DNA from: Heterohyrax brucei
Lineage: Eukaryota > Chordata > Mammalia > Hyracoidea > Procaviidae
DNA: 64,000 nt
Assembly (NCBI GenBank): GCA_028571685.1
Contig: CM053140.1
Coordinates: 218,817,323-218,881,322, forward strand
Reading direction: 5' to 3'
The position numbers and the translations under genes are program-made. This document shows positions 11,801-25,642 of this stretch, one piece after another. Below the pieces are notes generated by a model. It searched no databases. It was not told the origin of the DNA and was given only the letters and a program-made list of their open reading frames with translations. Each line of letters begins with the position of its first letter. Position 1 is the first letter of the stretch.

Positions 11801-14800
11801 ATTGGGAAATTTTCCTGCTCTTCCTACTTTGCTGAGAGTTTTTAGCATGAATGGGTGTTGGACTTTATCAAATGCCTTTTCTGCATCAGTAGACAAAATC
11901 AGGTGATTCTTGTCTTTTGTGTTATTTATGTGGTTGATCACATTAATTGTTTTTATGATATTGAACCAGCCTTGCATCCCTGGTATGACTCCAACTTTGT
12001 CATGATGAAGTACTTTTTTGATAGGTTGTTGAATTCTACTGGCAAGTGTATTGTTGAAGATTTTTGCCTCTAGGTTCATGAGTGATATTGGTCTGTAGTT
12101 CTCCTTTTTTGTTGGATCTCTCCCTGGCTTTGGTATCAGGGTCATATTGGCTTCATAGAATGGATTTCAGAATATTCTAGCTCTTTCTATGCTGTGAAAA
12201 TAGTCTCAGTAGTATTGGAGTTAACTCGTCTCTAAGAGCTTGGTAGAATTCTGTGGTGAAGCCATCTGGGCCAGGGCTTGTTTTTGTTGGTAGTTTTTAA
12301 ATGACTTTTTGAATATCTTCCTTTGGGATGGGTTTATTAAGTTGTTCTGCTTCACCTTAGTGATAATTTTGGTAGGTAGTATGAATCTAAGAATTGTCTA
12401 TTTCCTGTAGGTTTTCAAATCTGTTACAGTCTTTCATAGTATTACGTTATGTTATTTTTTCAGTTCTTTTGGATCTGTTGTGACATCTCCCATGTTATGT
12501 CTTATTCAGCTTGTTTCCTGTTTTTCTTTAGTAAGTTTAGCCAATGGTTTGTCAGTTTTGTTAATCTTTTGAAAAACCTGGCTTTGGTCTCAAATTTTTT
12601 TGAACTGTATTTCTTTTGTCATTTAGTTCTGCTCAAATCTTTATGACCTGTTTTCTTCTGGTGCCTGAGGGGCTTCTCTCTTACTCTCTTTCTACTTGTA
12701 GGGTTAATTCTTTGGTTTGGGTTCTTTCTTCCTTCTGGATATATGCATTTATAGAGATGAACTTAGCTCTGAGCACTGCTCTGGCTGTATCATAAGTTCT
12801 GGTAAGAAGTGTTCTCATTATCATTGGAATCCATAAATTTCTTTATTTCATCCTTGATTTCTTCTATAACCCATGGCTTTTGGAGCAAAATGTTCAGTTT
12901 CCATGAGTTCCAGTTTCTATCATTTTTCTGCTGTTGATTTCGACTGTTACGGCTTTATGCTCTGAGAAGATGCTTTACAATAATTGAATGGTTTGGAGTT
13001 TGTTGAGATTTACTTTATATCCTAACATATAGTCTATTCTGGAAAATGTTCCATGTGCACTGGAAAAGAAGCTATAGTTGTCTGCTGATGGGTAGAAATT
13101 TCTGTATATGTCAGTGAGGTCTCATTGGTTAATTGTGGCAAATAAGGTCTTCTGTGTCTTTGTTGAACTTTTTTCTAGAATATCTGTCCAGTATCGAGAG
13201 TGGAGTTTTGAAGTCTCCTGCTGTTATTGTGATGTGTCTCGTTTTTGAGTGTAGTCAGTGTTTCTTCAATGTATTTACTTGCTGTAGTATCGGGTGCATA
13301 AATATTTAATATTGTTAATTCCTGTTTGTGTATTGAACCTTTCAGTAATAGATAGTGACCATCTTTGTCCATGATGGTGGATTTTACATTAAAATCTATT
13401 TTATATGAGATTAGTATTGCCACACCTGCTTTTCTTTGTATATTGTTAGCTTTGTATATATTCTTCCATTCTTTAATGCTCAGTTTATTCATATCTTTAA
13501 TGTGAGTTTCTTGTAAGCAACATATAGATGGGTCATGTCTTTTACTGGAGCACTGAGTCCATGTACATTCAATGTAATTATTGATAGGTCTGTGTTTAGT
13601 GTTGTCATTGTGGTGTAGTTATTTTTGTGTTGATGTTTTCTCTGTTGTTCTTATTACTCTGTTCTAGGACATTCTTTGTGGGTTGATTTTTCTCCCTTTT
13701 CATTGTTGGTTTTGTGTTTGTTTAGACTGTGTTTTGTTTCTTGCTTTGGCATGTTGTATCTTTGTTGTGCTTGTGGCTACCCCTGTGATTCCAGCCCCCT
13801 TAATAATCTATGTTTAAATCCAATTTTGACTTCTACTCATTAACTTCCCCTCCATCTGGAAGGACTATAACTGCTGTAGTTTGTCCCTCTTTTTAATGTG
13901 ATGGTGTCGTGGATTGAGTTGTGTCTCCCCAAAATATGTGTAGCTGTATGTCTGGGCCATGATTCCCAGTGTTTTGTGATGGTCCTGCATTTTTTAATTT
14001 TCCTATGCTGTATGTTAGTAGATTAGGGTGGGAATGTAAATCACTTTAGAAGATCACCTCACTGATCCACAGTAAAAGGAGTTTCCCTGGAGTATGGCTT
14101 TCACCACCCTTAATCATTTTATGAAAGATGAAAGGGAAGCAAGCAGAGAATTGGAAACTCCACACCACTAAGAAAGCAGCACTGGGAGAAGAGTGCTTTC
14201 TTTGGACCTGAGGTTCCTGTGCCAGGGTGATCCCTGGACAAAGACTGGTGCTATACTGGACTTTTCTCCAGAGCCAACAAGGGGAAAAGCATTCCCATGG
14301 AGAAGACATCCTGAATTTGGACCTGTAGCCTGCTGGACTGTGTAAGAATAAACTTTTCCTTTGTTAAAGCCATCCATTCTGTGGTATTTCTGTTACCCCA
14401 TCACTAGCTGACTAAAACCGATGGTATCATAGTTTTCAGGATATGATCACTGGATCCCTTCCTTTAGTATTATAACTTTGATTTAGTTTTGTGTCTTCCC
14501 TAACTGAGTAGGTTTCTGGATGATGTGTCCTGTGTTCTATTTTTCTAAGCCAAGTACTTGTTTCAGTATTTCTTGTAGCTTTGGTTTGGTTTTTATGAAG
14601 TCTCTGAGTTTCTGTTTATCTGCGAATGTCTTAATTTCATTTTCGTATTTGAAAGACAGTTTTCCAGGATATACAATTCTTGGTTGGAAGTTTTTCTCCT
14701 TCAAGAGTTCAATGTGTCATCCCACTGCTTCCATGTCAGTATTGTTTCTGCTTAAAAGTCAGACAAAAGCCTGCGGGGCTTCACTCTACATGTTAGCGTT

Positions 14801-16478
14801 GCTTTGAGTCTTGCTGCCTTTAAGAGTTTCTGCTTATGTTTCGTTTTGTTAAGATTGATTATAATATGTCTTGGTGTCTTTCTTTTGGAGTCTGCATTCT
14901 GTGGCATTCGATACGCATCTTGGATATCTGTTCTCTTCTTTCGTGATTTCAGGGAAGTGTTCTGTCAGCAGCTAAACAACAATACTCTCTTTGTTTTCAG
15001 GTATCTTTCCCTGTTCAGGAACTCAAATTAATTATAGATTGTTCCACTTGATAGAGTCCCACATGTTTCTTAATGCTTCTTTATTTTTCTTGTTTCTTTT
15101 CTCTGACTTCTCCTCATAGATGTTGCTGTCAGTATCTCTGTCTTTGAAGTCAGAAAGTCTATTTTCCAGTTGTTCAGTTTTTTCTCTTGGCTTTGAATTA
15201 AATTGTCTAATTCTTTAATTTTGTTATTGGTCTGTTGGATTGCAGAATGCTGGTATTACATCAGTTTGAACAGCTTGCTTTTTCATTTTGCTCTGCTGAA
15301 TTTTGTATAATGTCTAGAAGTGCTGTAAATATAATTCTTTTGTACTCAATCTCTGATAGTTTCAGAAAGGGTTCTTCATCTGGGAAGTTCTTTGGTTGTT
15401 TGAGAGGTTTCTGGTTCCATAGATGTGTATTTCTTTAAGTGTCTGGCCAGGGTTTATTGCTTTTTGGTCATCTAGAGGCTGTTTAGTCTCTCTGATGTTG
15501 ATTTAACAGGAGCTGAGGCACAGTCTGAGAAGGAAGTTAATCACAAGTCACCTCTATGTACTCCGGTGACTGGGCCCACTGGAGTCTCTGGGGTAGCAGG
15601 TTCCACCTCCTAGCTGGCAAAGACATGGCCCTACTTATGGAGTCCCCTATGCTGTGGATCAGTAAAGGTTGGAAGAGATGCTATCAGGAGGCAGCACAGT
15701 TATTTCTCTAGCTAGTCTCAGTTTGAAAGGTAAAAGCTGTATGACAGCTTCCAAAATCAGCCAGGTGTCAGGTGTGCAAGCCCTTCTTTCTAGCTAGCAG
15801 TGGCGGTACCTCTATATCTGTCCACAGATGCTGTGATCTAGTTTAGGGAATGGACAGGCTACTATTCTGCTGTCATCCACTGTCAGGCCCCACCCGTAAG
15901 GTTATGTGCTGTTCCAAACACAGGTTTTCTGCTGGTACAGTGCTTGATGGGCTGGCACTGTCTTCTAGCTTGGGACTTAGCCCCTGCTAAGACCTCTGTT
16001 TGGGTAGTTCTGCCTCCCAGTTGAACAAGATGGCATCCTGCACAGGCTGTCCTGCCCTGTGCAAAATAGTTCAGTCAATGGCAGAGGTTTGAAAAGAGTG
16101 GATGGAGGGGCCATGGTGCTCTGAGTCCAGAGCCATGCTCTCACAATGTGGCTATTCCAGCCACTGATCATGTCAGCACTTCGGCTGAGCTGTGCTGCCA
16201 GTTAAGCACAACCCCTGCTGCTGGTTAACACAAAGACACAAAAGTTAAAAGCGCCAGTTACTTTCAGTACGTGAGAGCAGGTCATTCAGCAGGTACAGGG
16301 GTCAGCGAAAGAGATGTTTCCTGTTCATTGCCATGTAGTACAAATTTACAGCCCTGCACCATGTCCTAGGGCTCACTGGGTGTCCAGAAGGCTCATTGAA
16401 TTATCAGTGCAGGCCGTAGTTTTCAGAGGGAATTAAGGAGAGGTGTTGCTAGTGTGCCGTCCTCACTCCACCCCGCCT
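8889..16478 (-). mobile_element. Near full-length L1 (5' UTR, ORF1, ORF2, 3' UTR), degraded, with an LTR inside
   Basis: Read on the minus strand from 16478, a GC-richer 5' UTR (about 15480-16478) is followed by ORF1 (about 14430-15470), the inter-ORF region split by an LTR, ORF2 (about 9900-13600) and a 3' UTR ending in an A/T-rich tail near 8900. ORF2 pieces include [20 protein letters not shown] and the RT motif region, but many stops and shifts break both ORFs. Without the LTR it is about 7.1 kb, close to a complete L1. Confidence 0.85.
13905..14419 (+). mobile_element. Solo LTR of ERVL-MaLR type inside the L1
   Basis: It starts tgtcgtggattgagttgtgtc and contains aataaac..gttaaagccatcc near its 3' end. 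GATGG is duplicated at 13900-13904 and 14420-14424. Confidence 0.87.
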
Positions 16479-18838
16479 CTGTTGCTCTTAATATTCTGTT
16501 GTGGGTCATTCTTTATGGGTTGAAGTTTTATCTTTTTCAGTGTTAGTTTTGTGCTTGTTGAGACTCTTGTATTACATTTCTTGTTTTGGTGTGTTGCATT
16601 GTTAATGTACTTTGCAGTTACCTATGATTCTCCCTGAATAATCTGAGTTTAAAAACAATGTTAACTTCTAAAAATCTCATTAATTTCATCTCCATCAGAA
16701 AGCACTATAACTAATGTAATGTATGTCTCTTTTTAATGCGGTATCTTAGTTTTTATAATAAATTCACTCGTTCTGTGAATGTTGTAGCTTTGATTGAATT
16801 TTGTGCCTTTATGAACTGAGTAGGTTTCATTATGTTGTGTCCTGCGTTGCCTCCTTAAATGTACACTTCATGGTTTTGTTTTTGTAAGTAAAGCGCTTCT
16901 TTCAGTATTTCTTCTGGCCTTGGTTTGGTTTTTGCAGAGTCTGTAGGCTTTTGGTTATCTGTGAATGTCTTAATTTCATTTTCATATTTGAAAAGACAGT
17001 TTTGCAGGATATATAATTCTTGGTTGGAAGTTTTTCTCCTTGAAGGCTTTGAATGTATCATCCACTTACCTTTGTGCCGACATCATTTCTGCCGAGAATT
17101 CAGATGAAAGTCTACAGGACATCCCTCTGAATGTTAGCTTTGCTTTGAGTCTCACTGCCTTTAAGAGTTGCTGCTTATGTTTCATTGTATTAAGCTTGAT
17201 ATTAACATGTCTTGGTGTCTTTCTTTAGGGTCTGCTTTTTGTGGCATTCGGTAGACATCTTGGATTTCTATGTTCCCTTCCGTAATTTCAGGGAAGTTTT
17301 CTGTCTGCAACTCAGCAACAATACTCTGTGTGTTTTCAGGTGTCCCTCCGTGTTCAGGAATTCCAATTAATTGTATCAAGGTTATTCGTTTTGATAGAGC
17401 CTCACATGTTTCATAATGTTTTTTTACTTTCCGTATTTCTTTTGTCTGATTTCTCCTCATAAATGCTGTTAACTGTAGCTCTGTCTTCCAGGTCAGTAAG
17501 TCTGATTTCTGATTTCTCAGTGTTGCTCTTTTGGCTTTGAATTGAATTGGTCCAATTCTGAAGTTTTGTTATTAATCTGTCAGATTGTAAAATGTTGATG
17601 TTCCATGAGTTTGAATAGCTTGCTTAATTTTTCATTTTGTTTAATCTCCAGGAGGGCTGTATATATTATTCTTTTGTATGTGTCCTCCAAGAGTTTCAGA
17701 AAGGCTTCTTCATCTGGGAATTTTTTTTTGATTCTTTATATTGGGAGTTTTTGGGGGCTATGATTTGGATGTTAGTTTAAATGCTAAGCAGTGTTCTCCT
17801 GCTTTGGGGACATGTAGGTGCTGTGTAGTTTCTGTGTTATTGTGTAACAAGAGCTGAGGTGTAGTTCTGAGAATAGAGTTGGTCACCAGCTGTCTCTTTG
17901 TACTCTAGTGACTGGCCCCAGTGGATTTTCTGGGGTGGCAGGCTGTACCTCCTCTCTGGTAAAGACACCGCCCTTCTTAGGAAGATACTGGTGAGCCATC
18001 AGTCAACCCTATGCAGGTCCATAAAGTCTGGAAGAGATGTGGTCAAGCTACACAGCAGATAGTTCTCCAGGCAGTTTTATTTTAAAAAGCTAAAAGCTAC
18101 CTGAAGGTTTCCAAAATCAGTCAGGACGTAGGTATGGAAGGCCTATCCTTCCGGCTGACAACAGAGGCAGCTTTTTGGCCTTCCGGGATGTTATAGTGCA
18201 CATCACAGCAGGGACAGTCCACTACAGCTAGAGTCACTGCGCACCAGACACCACCCAAAAGTCAACACTGCGCTAAAACACTGCCCTTCCACTGGAAAAG
18301 TGCATCCTGAACTGGCACTGTCTCCCAGGCTGGAAATTAGCCCATGGTGAGGCCTCCATTTGGGTACCTCCACCTCCCATCCTAGCAAGGTAACTGCCCT
18401 GTCAACCTCCCCCAGCTGCTGCAAAAGCACTGAATCTATGGCAGATCTCTGAAAAGGGTGCTTGGAGGGCCTGTGATATCCCCAGTCTGCTGCAGCTAAC
18501 CCATGCACTGTCTCTCCACTGCATCACACGCTGTTCATGTCAACAGTGTGTTTTGGCATGGCTAGCAGGTCATGGCTACCGCAGGGATACTGGGCAGCAA
18601 AAAGAAACAAAAGTTAAAACCACCAAGTACTTTTGGATCATGTTAAGCCAGCTTCTCAGCAAGAGTGGAATTAAGAGATAGAGAGGAAGTTTCCCATTTA
18701 GAGGCATATATTTCAGACTAACAGCCCTTTGCTGTGTCCCGTGGGTCACTAGGTATCCAGAAAACTCTTATCAATCCAGGCCTTAGGTTTCAGAGGGAAT
18801 TAAGGAAATGTGTGTCTAGTCTGCCATGTTAACTCCAA
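16479..18838 (-). mobile_element. L1 5' part (5' UTR, ORF1, inter-ORF region), lacking ORF2 and 3' end
   Basis: 16479-16850 equals the inter-ORF region of the previous L1 (about 13650 onward), 16850-17720 equals antisense ORF1, and 17740-18838 equals the 5' UTR ending at the same type of 5' border. The ORF1 frame is broken. Confidence 0.82.
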
Positions 18839-21800
18839 CCTCCTTCTGATTTTATTTTTTTAGTGATATCTTTCCCTGGCTTTGATTATCAGGGTTATAC
18901 TGGCTTCATAGAATGAATTTGGGAGTATTCCATGCCCTTCTATGCTGTGAAGTAGTCTCAGTAGTATTGGAGTTAATTCTTCTCTAAAAGTAGTAGAATT
19001 CTCTGGTAAAGGCATCTGAGCCTGGAGTTTTTTGATCACTTTTTCAATGACTTCCTTTGTGGTAGGTTTATTAAGTTCTACTTTTTCTTGTGATAATTTT
19101 GGTAGGTGATATGAATCTTGAAATTAGTCCATTTTCTCTAGGTTTTCAAATCTATTAAAGTACAGTCTTTCATAGGATTCAGTTATGATGCTTTCAATTT
19201 CAGCTGGGTCTGTTGTAACATCTCCTGTTTCATTTCGTATTTGGGTTGTTTCCTCTCCTGTTTTCCTTTTGTAAATTTAACCAATGGGCTATCAATTTTG
19301 TTGATCCTTTCAAAAAAACAGCTTTGGGTTTTGTTAATTTTTTTCAGTTATTCTAGTCTGTAATTCGTTTAATTGTGCTGTGATCTTTATTACTCGCTTT
19401 CTTACGGTGTCTGAGGGATTCCTCTGTTGCTCTCTTTGTAGTTGTTCAAGCTGTAGGGTTAATTCTTCGGTTTGTGTTCCTTCTTCCTTACAGAGATGTG
19501 CATTTATAGAGATAAATTGACCTCTGAGCACTGCTTTTGTTGTATCCCATAGGATCTGGTAGGATGTATTGTTATTCTCATTTGATTCCATAAATTTCCC
19601 TATTTTGTCCTTGATTTTTTCCTGTAAACTGTGACTTTTTGAGCAAGGTATGTTCAGTTTTCATGAATTATAATTTGTCTTTGTTTTTTCTGCTATTGAT
19701 TATGACTTTTCTGGGTTTATGGTCCAAGAAGATGCTTTGCAGTAGTTTAGTGGTTATATTTTGGTGAGATTTGCTTTATGTCCTAACACATTGACTATTG
19801 TGGAAAATGTGCCATGTGTTATATAAGAAGGTGTTCTTATCTGTTGATGCATAAGGTGTAGTTGGTTGTTTTTCACAAGAAGATCTTCTATGTCTTTAGC
19901 GAGTTTTTTTCCTGGATGATCTGTCCATTACTGAAAGTGGATTGTTGAAGTCTCCAGCCATTACTATGGAATGGTCTATCTCAGTTTTCAGTCAGTGTAG
20001 TCAGTGTTGGTTTTTACAAAGTCTATTTATATGCTCTGGTACTGGATGCATAAATATTCAATATTGTTAAGTCCTGCTTGTGTATTGAACCTTTCAGCAA
20101 TGAATAGTGACTGTCCTTGTCCATGATGGTGGATTTTACATTAAAATCTATTTTATCTGAGATTAGTATTTCCACACCTGCTCTTCTTTGCATGTTATTA
20201 GTCTGGTATACATCATTCCATCCTTTAATTTTCAGTTTGTTCATATGTTTGAGTCTAAGATGTATTTCTTATAAGCGGTGTATAGATGAGTCGTGTCTTT
20301 TGATCAGGATGTCACTCATTGTCCCTTTTTGGAAGTGTTCAGTTCGTTTACATTCAGTATAATTATTGATAAGTGGGTGTTTAGTGCTCTCATTTTGATG
20401 TATTTTTTGTGTGGGTTTGTGTTGTCTGTGTTTCTCTTAATCTCTTTTAAGTCAGCCTTCTTTATAGGTTGACTTTTCATCTTTTTCAGTGTAGGTTTTT
20501 GTTGAGACTTGTGAGTTATGTTTCTTATTCTGATATGACATTGTTATTTTCTTTGTGGCTACCCCTGTGTTCCCCCTTTATATTCTAAGTTTAAATGGAA
20601 TTTTCACTTTTGCTTATCTTTTTAACTTCCTGTTCTTCTGAAAGAACTGTAACTAATGTTATATATCCTTATTTTTTACTTATGATAACTGGCTCCCTTC
20701 TCTTAATATTGTAGATTTCATTGAGTTTTGTGATATTTTTCACTGTGTAAGATTCTGGATGCTGTGTCATGTATTGCTTCCTTAAATACACACTTTATGG
20801 TTTTCTGTTTCTAAGCCAAGAGCTTCTTTTAGTATTTCTTGTAGTTTTGTTTTGGTTTTTACAAATTCTAAGCTTTTGTTTATCTGTGAATGTCTTAATT
20901 TCACTTTCATAATTCAGAGAGCATTTTGCAGGATATGTAATTCTTGATTTGAAGTTTTTCTCCATCAAGGCTTTGAATGTCATCTCACCCCATGCTTGCC
21001 AACATTTGTGTCTGTGGTGAAGTCGGATGAAAGCCTACAGGGCTTCCCTCTGAATATTAGCTTTACTTTGAGCCTCAGTGTCTTTAAAGGGATCTGTTTA
21101 TGTTTCATTTTGTTGTTTGATTATAACATGTCTTGGTGTCTTTCTTTTCTGTTGTGTGGCATTAGATATGCATCTTGGATACCTATGTTCTCTTCTTTCA
21201 TAATTTCAGGAAAGTTTTCTGTCAGCAGCTCAACAACAATACTGTGTGTTTTCAGCTGTCCCTCCCTGTTCAGGAACTCCAATTAGTCATGGATTATTCC
21301 TCTTGATGCACTCCTACATGGTTTTTAATGATTTTTCATTTTTCTTATTTCTTTTCTGTAATTTGTCCTTATAAATGCTGGCTTCGTTTGCTGTTTCTCA
21401 TTGTCATTAAGTTTGACATCCATGTCCTGAATTCTGTTCTTTTGGTTTTGTATCTAATTGTCTGGCTGTATAATTTTGTTATTGATCTGTTGGATTTCAG
21501 ATTGTTGTTATTCCATCATAATTTTTCATTTTTCTCTACTGCATTTTGTTTAACCTGTTGGAGGGCTCAATATGTAATTCTTTTGTACTTGACCTCGCAT
21601 AGTTTCAGAAAGGCTTCTTTATCTGGGAATGTTTTTGTTTCTTCATTTTGACAATTTTCTGGTGCCGTACGGCGCTGTCTTCAAATAGTCATGAATGGTT
21701 TATTTCTTTGAAGACATCTAGAGGCTCTGGTGTTACCTCAACAGGAGCTGAGGCATAGTTCTGAGAAGCAGGTTGGTCACCAGCCATTTCTGTGTACTCC

Positions 21801-23165
21801 AGTGACTGGCCCCAGTGGTGTCTCTCGGGTGGCATGCTTATCCTCTTGGCTGGTAGATACACCTTCCTGCTTAGGAATTCACTGGGGGGCTGTCAAAGAA
21901 CCCTATGATATGGGTCAGTAAAGGCTGGAAGAGATGCTGCTGGCCTGCTCAGCAGTTCCTTTTCCACACAGTCTTATTTTAAGAAGCTGGGAATTGACAG
22001 ACCCCTGCCAAATCAGTCAGGCCACCAGGTGTGACAGACTCCACCTTCTGGCTGACAGCAGAAGCTTCTCTTTGGCTGTCTACTCAGTGAGGGAGGGGTT
22101 ACAGGCTTGCTACCATCTTCATTCAGGCCTTTTCTGTAAGGTAACACTGTCCTGCGGAGCCTTTCTGCTGCAGAAGTGCTTTCCAGACTGACGTTGACCT
22201 GCTGAGGCCTCCAATTTGGTGACTCTATCTTCTGGTCCTCCATAATGGCATTCCAGCCAAGCTGCCCTTTCTGCCATCGAGCCATAGAATCTATGGGGTG
22301 GCTTAGAAAAGACGGGGTGGAGGTGCAGTGATTCCCTCGGTTAGCAGCTGGGCTCTCAAAATGTGGCTATCACATGTACCATGTCTCTGTTGTGCTGTAT
22401 GCTTTCTACTTTTGTACTGCTGTTTAGCATGTTTGCCGGTTCATGCCCATCCCTTACCTGTCAGATGACAAAGATGGTGCCTGTACCTGCTGTCTGCCTG
22501 AGGGGTGAGTCAGCAGGAGCACGGTTTAGCATATACTGCCTCGTCAGAGAGAGGCAGTTTCCTGTTCAGTGGCATGTGGTCCAATCTGACAACTCTGTGC
22601 TGTATTCTAGGGCTTCCTCTGGGCATCATGGATTGCTTTATGTCTCCACAGAAATGCATGTACTGATTTCACTTGTTTATGAGTCCCAGAATAGTGTCCT
22701 TCCTCCCATATGTTGTGAGTCCTGCCCCTGTGACATTGATGATGGAGAATGGGCAGCAGTTGTTCTGGTGAGGCGGGACTGAAGTTACTGGCTTGGGATA
22801 TAAGAGAGAGAAGTGAGCATACTAAGTGGGGAACAGTGTACCGCCAAGAAGCCAGTACTGAGAGGAGAGTGTGTCCTTTGTACTTGATGTTCCTGTGCCA
22901 AGATATTCTCGCTAGATTTGAACGCAGCCTAGCAGGTTCTGGTAAGTTCTCTTACCGAATGCACTTCTAATTCGTAAATGGATTTGTGACTTACCGGAGT
23001 GTGTCAGCAAAATTTCTCTCCATAAAGCCTTCCACTCATGGTATTTTTCTTTTAGCTAGGTACCAGGTGACTAAAACACTGGGTGTCCAGAGTACTCTAT
23101 TCAGTTATTAATTCTGGCCTTAGTTCTCAGAGGGATTTTAGGAGATGTATGTCTGCCATGTTGGC
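18839..23165 (-). mobile_element. L1 5' part (5' UTR, ORF1, N-terminal ORF2), with an LTR in its 5' UTR
   Basis: The sequence starts in antisense ORF2 at the point equal to about 12110 of the full-length copy. It runs through the endonuclease end (about 20450), ORF1 (about 20800-21700) and the 5' UTR (about 21730-23165). No 3' end is present. Confidence 0.82.
22624..23078 (+). mobile_element. Solo MaLR-type LTR in an L1 5' UTR
   Basis: It aligns with the other LTRs from 'catcatggattg' to '..gtgactaaaaca'. CTGGG is duplicated at 22619-22623 and 23079-23083, and the L1 5' UTR is continuous across it. Confidence 0.8.
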
Positions 23166-24700
23166 CCCTCCTCAGTATTTTTGATTATAATATGCCTTGG
23201 TGTCTTTCTTTTGATATCTACCATGAGTGGAGTTTGGTGAGCACTTTGGAATAGGTATCTTCTTATTTTTCATGATATCAAGGATGTTTTCTGTCAGTAA
23301 ATCTTTCACAGTTGTTTGTTTGCCATTCCCTATTGTGGTATTGCAGTCACTTGTATATCATTCATCTTGATAGAGTCCCACATAATTCATAGTGTTTGTT
23401 GAATTTTTAAAAATTCTTTCATCAGATTTTTTTCTCAGATATGTTGATGTCACATGCCTTATCTTTAATGTCAGTAATTTGGGTTTCCCTTGCCTCAGTT
23501 CTGTTTCTTTGACTTTCTGTTGTCTAATTCTGTGATTTTATTATTAGTTTTCGGGATTTCTAATTCTTGATGTTCGGTGGTTTCTTTCAGCTCTTTCAAT
23601 TTATCATCATGCTGTGCTGCATTTTGCCTCATTATCTTGATCCCTTGAAGAGTTTTAAATATTAATTTTTTGTATTCTACCTCTGATAATTCCAGGAAGT
23701 TTTAATCCTCTGGAAAATTTGATTCTTTGTTTTGGGACCTTTCTGAAGAGATTATGATTCACTCCTTTAAGTGCTTTGATATTAACTGCTCTTTCTGAGC
23801 CATCAGCAAATTGTAGTTATTTATTTTGTGTTTTGCTTATTGTGTTCTGCCTACTTGTTTTAAATTGTACAGTTTACTTTCTTCATATGGATTCCGCTCA
23901 GGTGTTCAGGTGGTCACTAAGTGTGTGGTACGAGCTCTGTCCTTCTTTGCCAGATTGGCAGGGGTTATTGATACAGGTCCAGGTGTCTGGCCATAGACCC
24001 TTAACGATGGAGCGGGCTGCCCGTTGTACCTGAATGTCTGGGAGCTGGTTGATCCCCTTGTTGTCTGACTCTCGATGAAGGAACAGTTTCTGCCATGATT
24101 TTCTGGCTTAGGGGTGTCTGCAGAATTTTTTCTCTGTTTCTCCTGTTTACTGAGTTTACTCAAGTATTCCTCCTCCGAATTTCAGAGAATGGCTCAGGTG
24201 GTCTTGAAGAGGCCTGCTTCTGGCTTGGTTAATTGTGTCCACTGTATTGCTGGGTATGGTTCAGAGAAGGGAGGAGGGGGGACTGCAAGATGTTTGATAG
24301 GCCTGTATTGAAGGATAGATTCAGATGCAGGATAGATTCAGATGCGTGAGCAATAGGTCATACTCAAAGACGAACCTTTCCGTAGTCTGCTGCTGTCTGC
24401 TCCTGGCTTTGGAGGTGGGCATGGTTTCTCTAGATTAATGACTTCCACTGAGCTGAATGCCCGCGAGCATCCATACTGGACGCATAATGTAGTGGCTGTG
24501 GTTGTTCCCTGGCAGGTCAGATATGTGAATACTGTGTACTTCTAGCACTGTGAGTCGTTCCTCCTTGTGCAGTCCAGTTTCTCAAGTTCCCTTTTGATGT
24601 TCAGGGCTCCTAGGATTTCACATTGCTCTTTTGGGTCTTTGTTGTTGGAGGGATCATGAGAGGTGTCTCTCTACTCCATCATCTTGGATCCACCTCCTGA
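23166..24700 (-). mobile_element. L1 5' part (ORF1 and 5' UTR) of another subfamily
   Basis: 23180-23760 matches antisense ORF1 (compare 6120-6580). 23760-24700 is a 5' UTR-like stretch ending '..ctccatcatcttggatccacc', typical of an L1 5' end. The 3' part is absent. Confidence 0.72.
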
Positions 24701-25040
24701 TTCTTTTTTTTTTTTTTTTTTTAAAAAGTACTGTATTGTGTTTTAGGTGAAAGCTTACAGAGCAAATTAGATTCCTATTTAACGGTGTTGATACACATTG
24801 TTTCATGTCGTTGATTACAGTTTTCACAGTGTGTCAGCATTCTTCCTCTCTGCAGTCTGTGTCCACTGACGTAGCTTCCTATCACATCTTGCTTTGTCAT
24901 TTTCTCTTCAGCATAAATGTTGACCATTTGATTTCATATAGTTGATTGTTAAGGGAGCACGTTACAGGTGTTACAGAAGCCAATATATTATTTGGCTGAA
25001 GGATGATCATCAGAACAGCTTTAATTCTAAGTTCAAATGG

Positions 25041-25530
25041 TGTTGTGAATTAAATGTGTTCACCTTTCTGAGTCTATGATTCCGTGTATTGTGTGATTGT
25101 CGTCTGGTGTGAAATTCCTATGTTTTATAAATCCTACTGCCATAATTTTAATGAGGTAGGATTAGAGGCAGCTATGTTAATGAGGTGGGACTCAGTTTAC
25201 ATGATTAAGTTGTATTTTCAGTCAGTCTGTTTAGAAATAGAAAAGAGACAAGTGAGCTGAGAGACAAGAGCACCTCTTCAAGGCCACCAAGAACAAAGAA
25301 ACTGAAGAGGAGTGGGTCCTTTGGAGCCTGGGTTCCCTGCACTGAGAAGCTTCTCTGCTGGAGGCAGATAGATAATAAGGACCAGAACTGACAGACAGAA
25401 AGCCTTCCCAGAAAGCTGGCACTCTGAATTTAGACCTCTAGCCTCCTGAACTCTGAGAAAATAACCTGCTGTTTGTTAAAGCCATCCATTTGGGCTATTT
25501 CTGTGTTAGTAGTGTTAGATAACTAAGAAA
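25041..25530 (+). mobile_element. Solo MaLR-type LTR
   Basis: It starts tgttgtgaattaaatgtg and ends near '..gttagataactaagaaa', with the shared 'gttaaagccatcca' block. No clear target duplication was seen. Confidence 0.8.
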
Positions 25531-25642
25531 AAGCATACCATAGGTTGACAGTTCTCGGGGACTCTTGTATTTTATTCTGTGTTTTTCTCCTGTTCTATCT
25601 GGATCTTCTGTTGTGTCCCTGGTCAGAACAGTCATAAGCAGT

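Noticed and set aside
22363..22782. 139-codon + strand open frame
   Set aside because: It spans an L1 5' UTR and the start of an inserted LTR, so it is chance.
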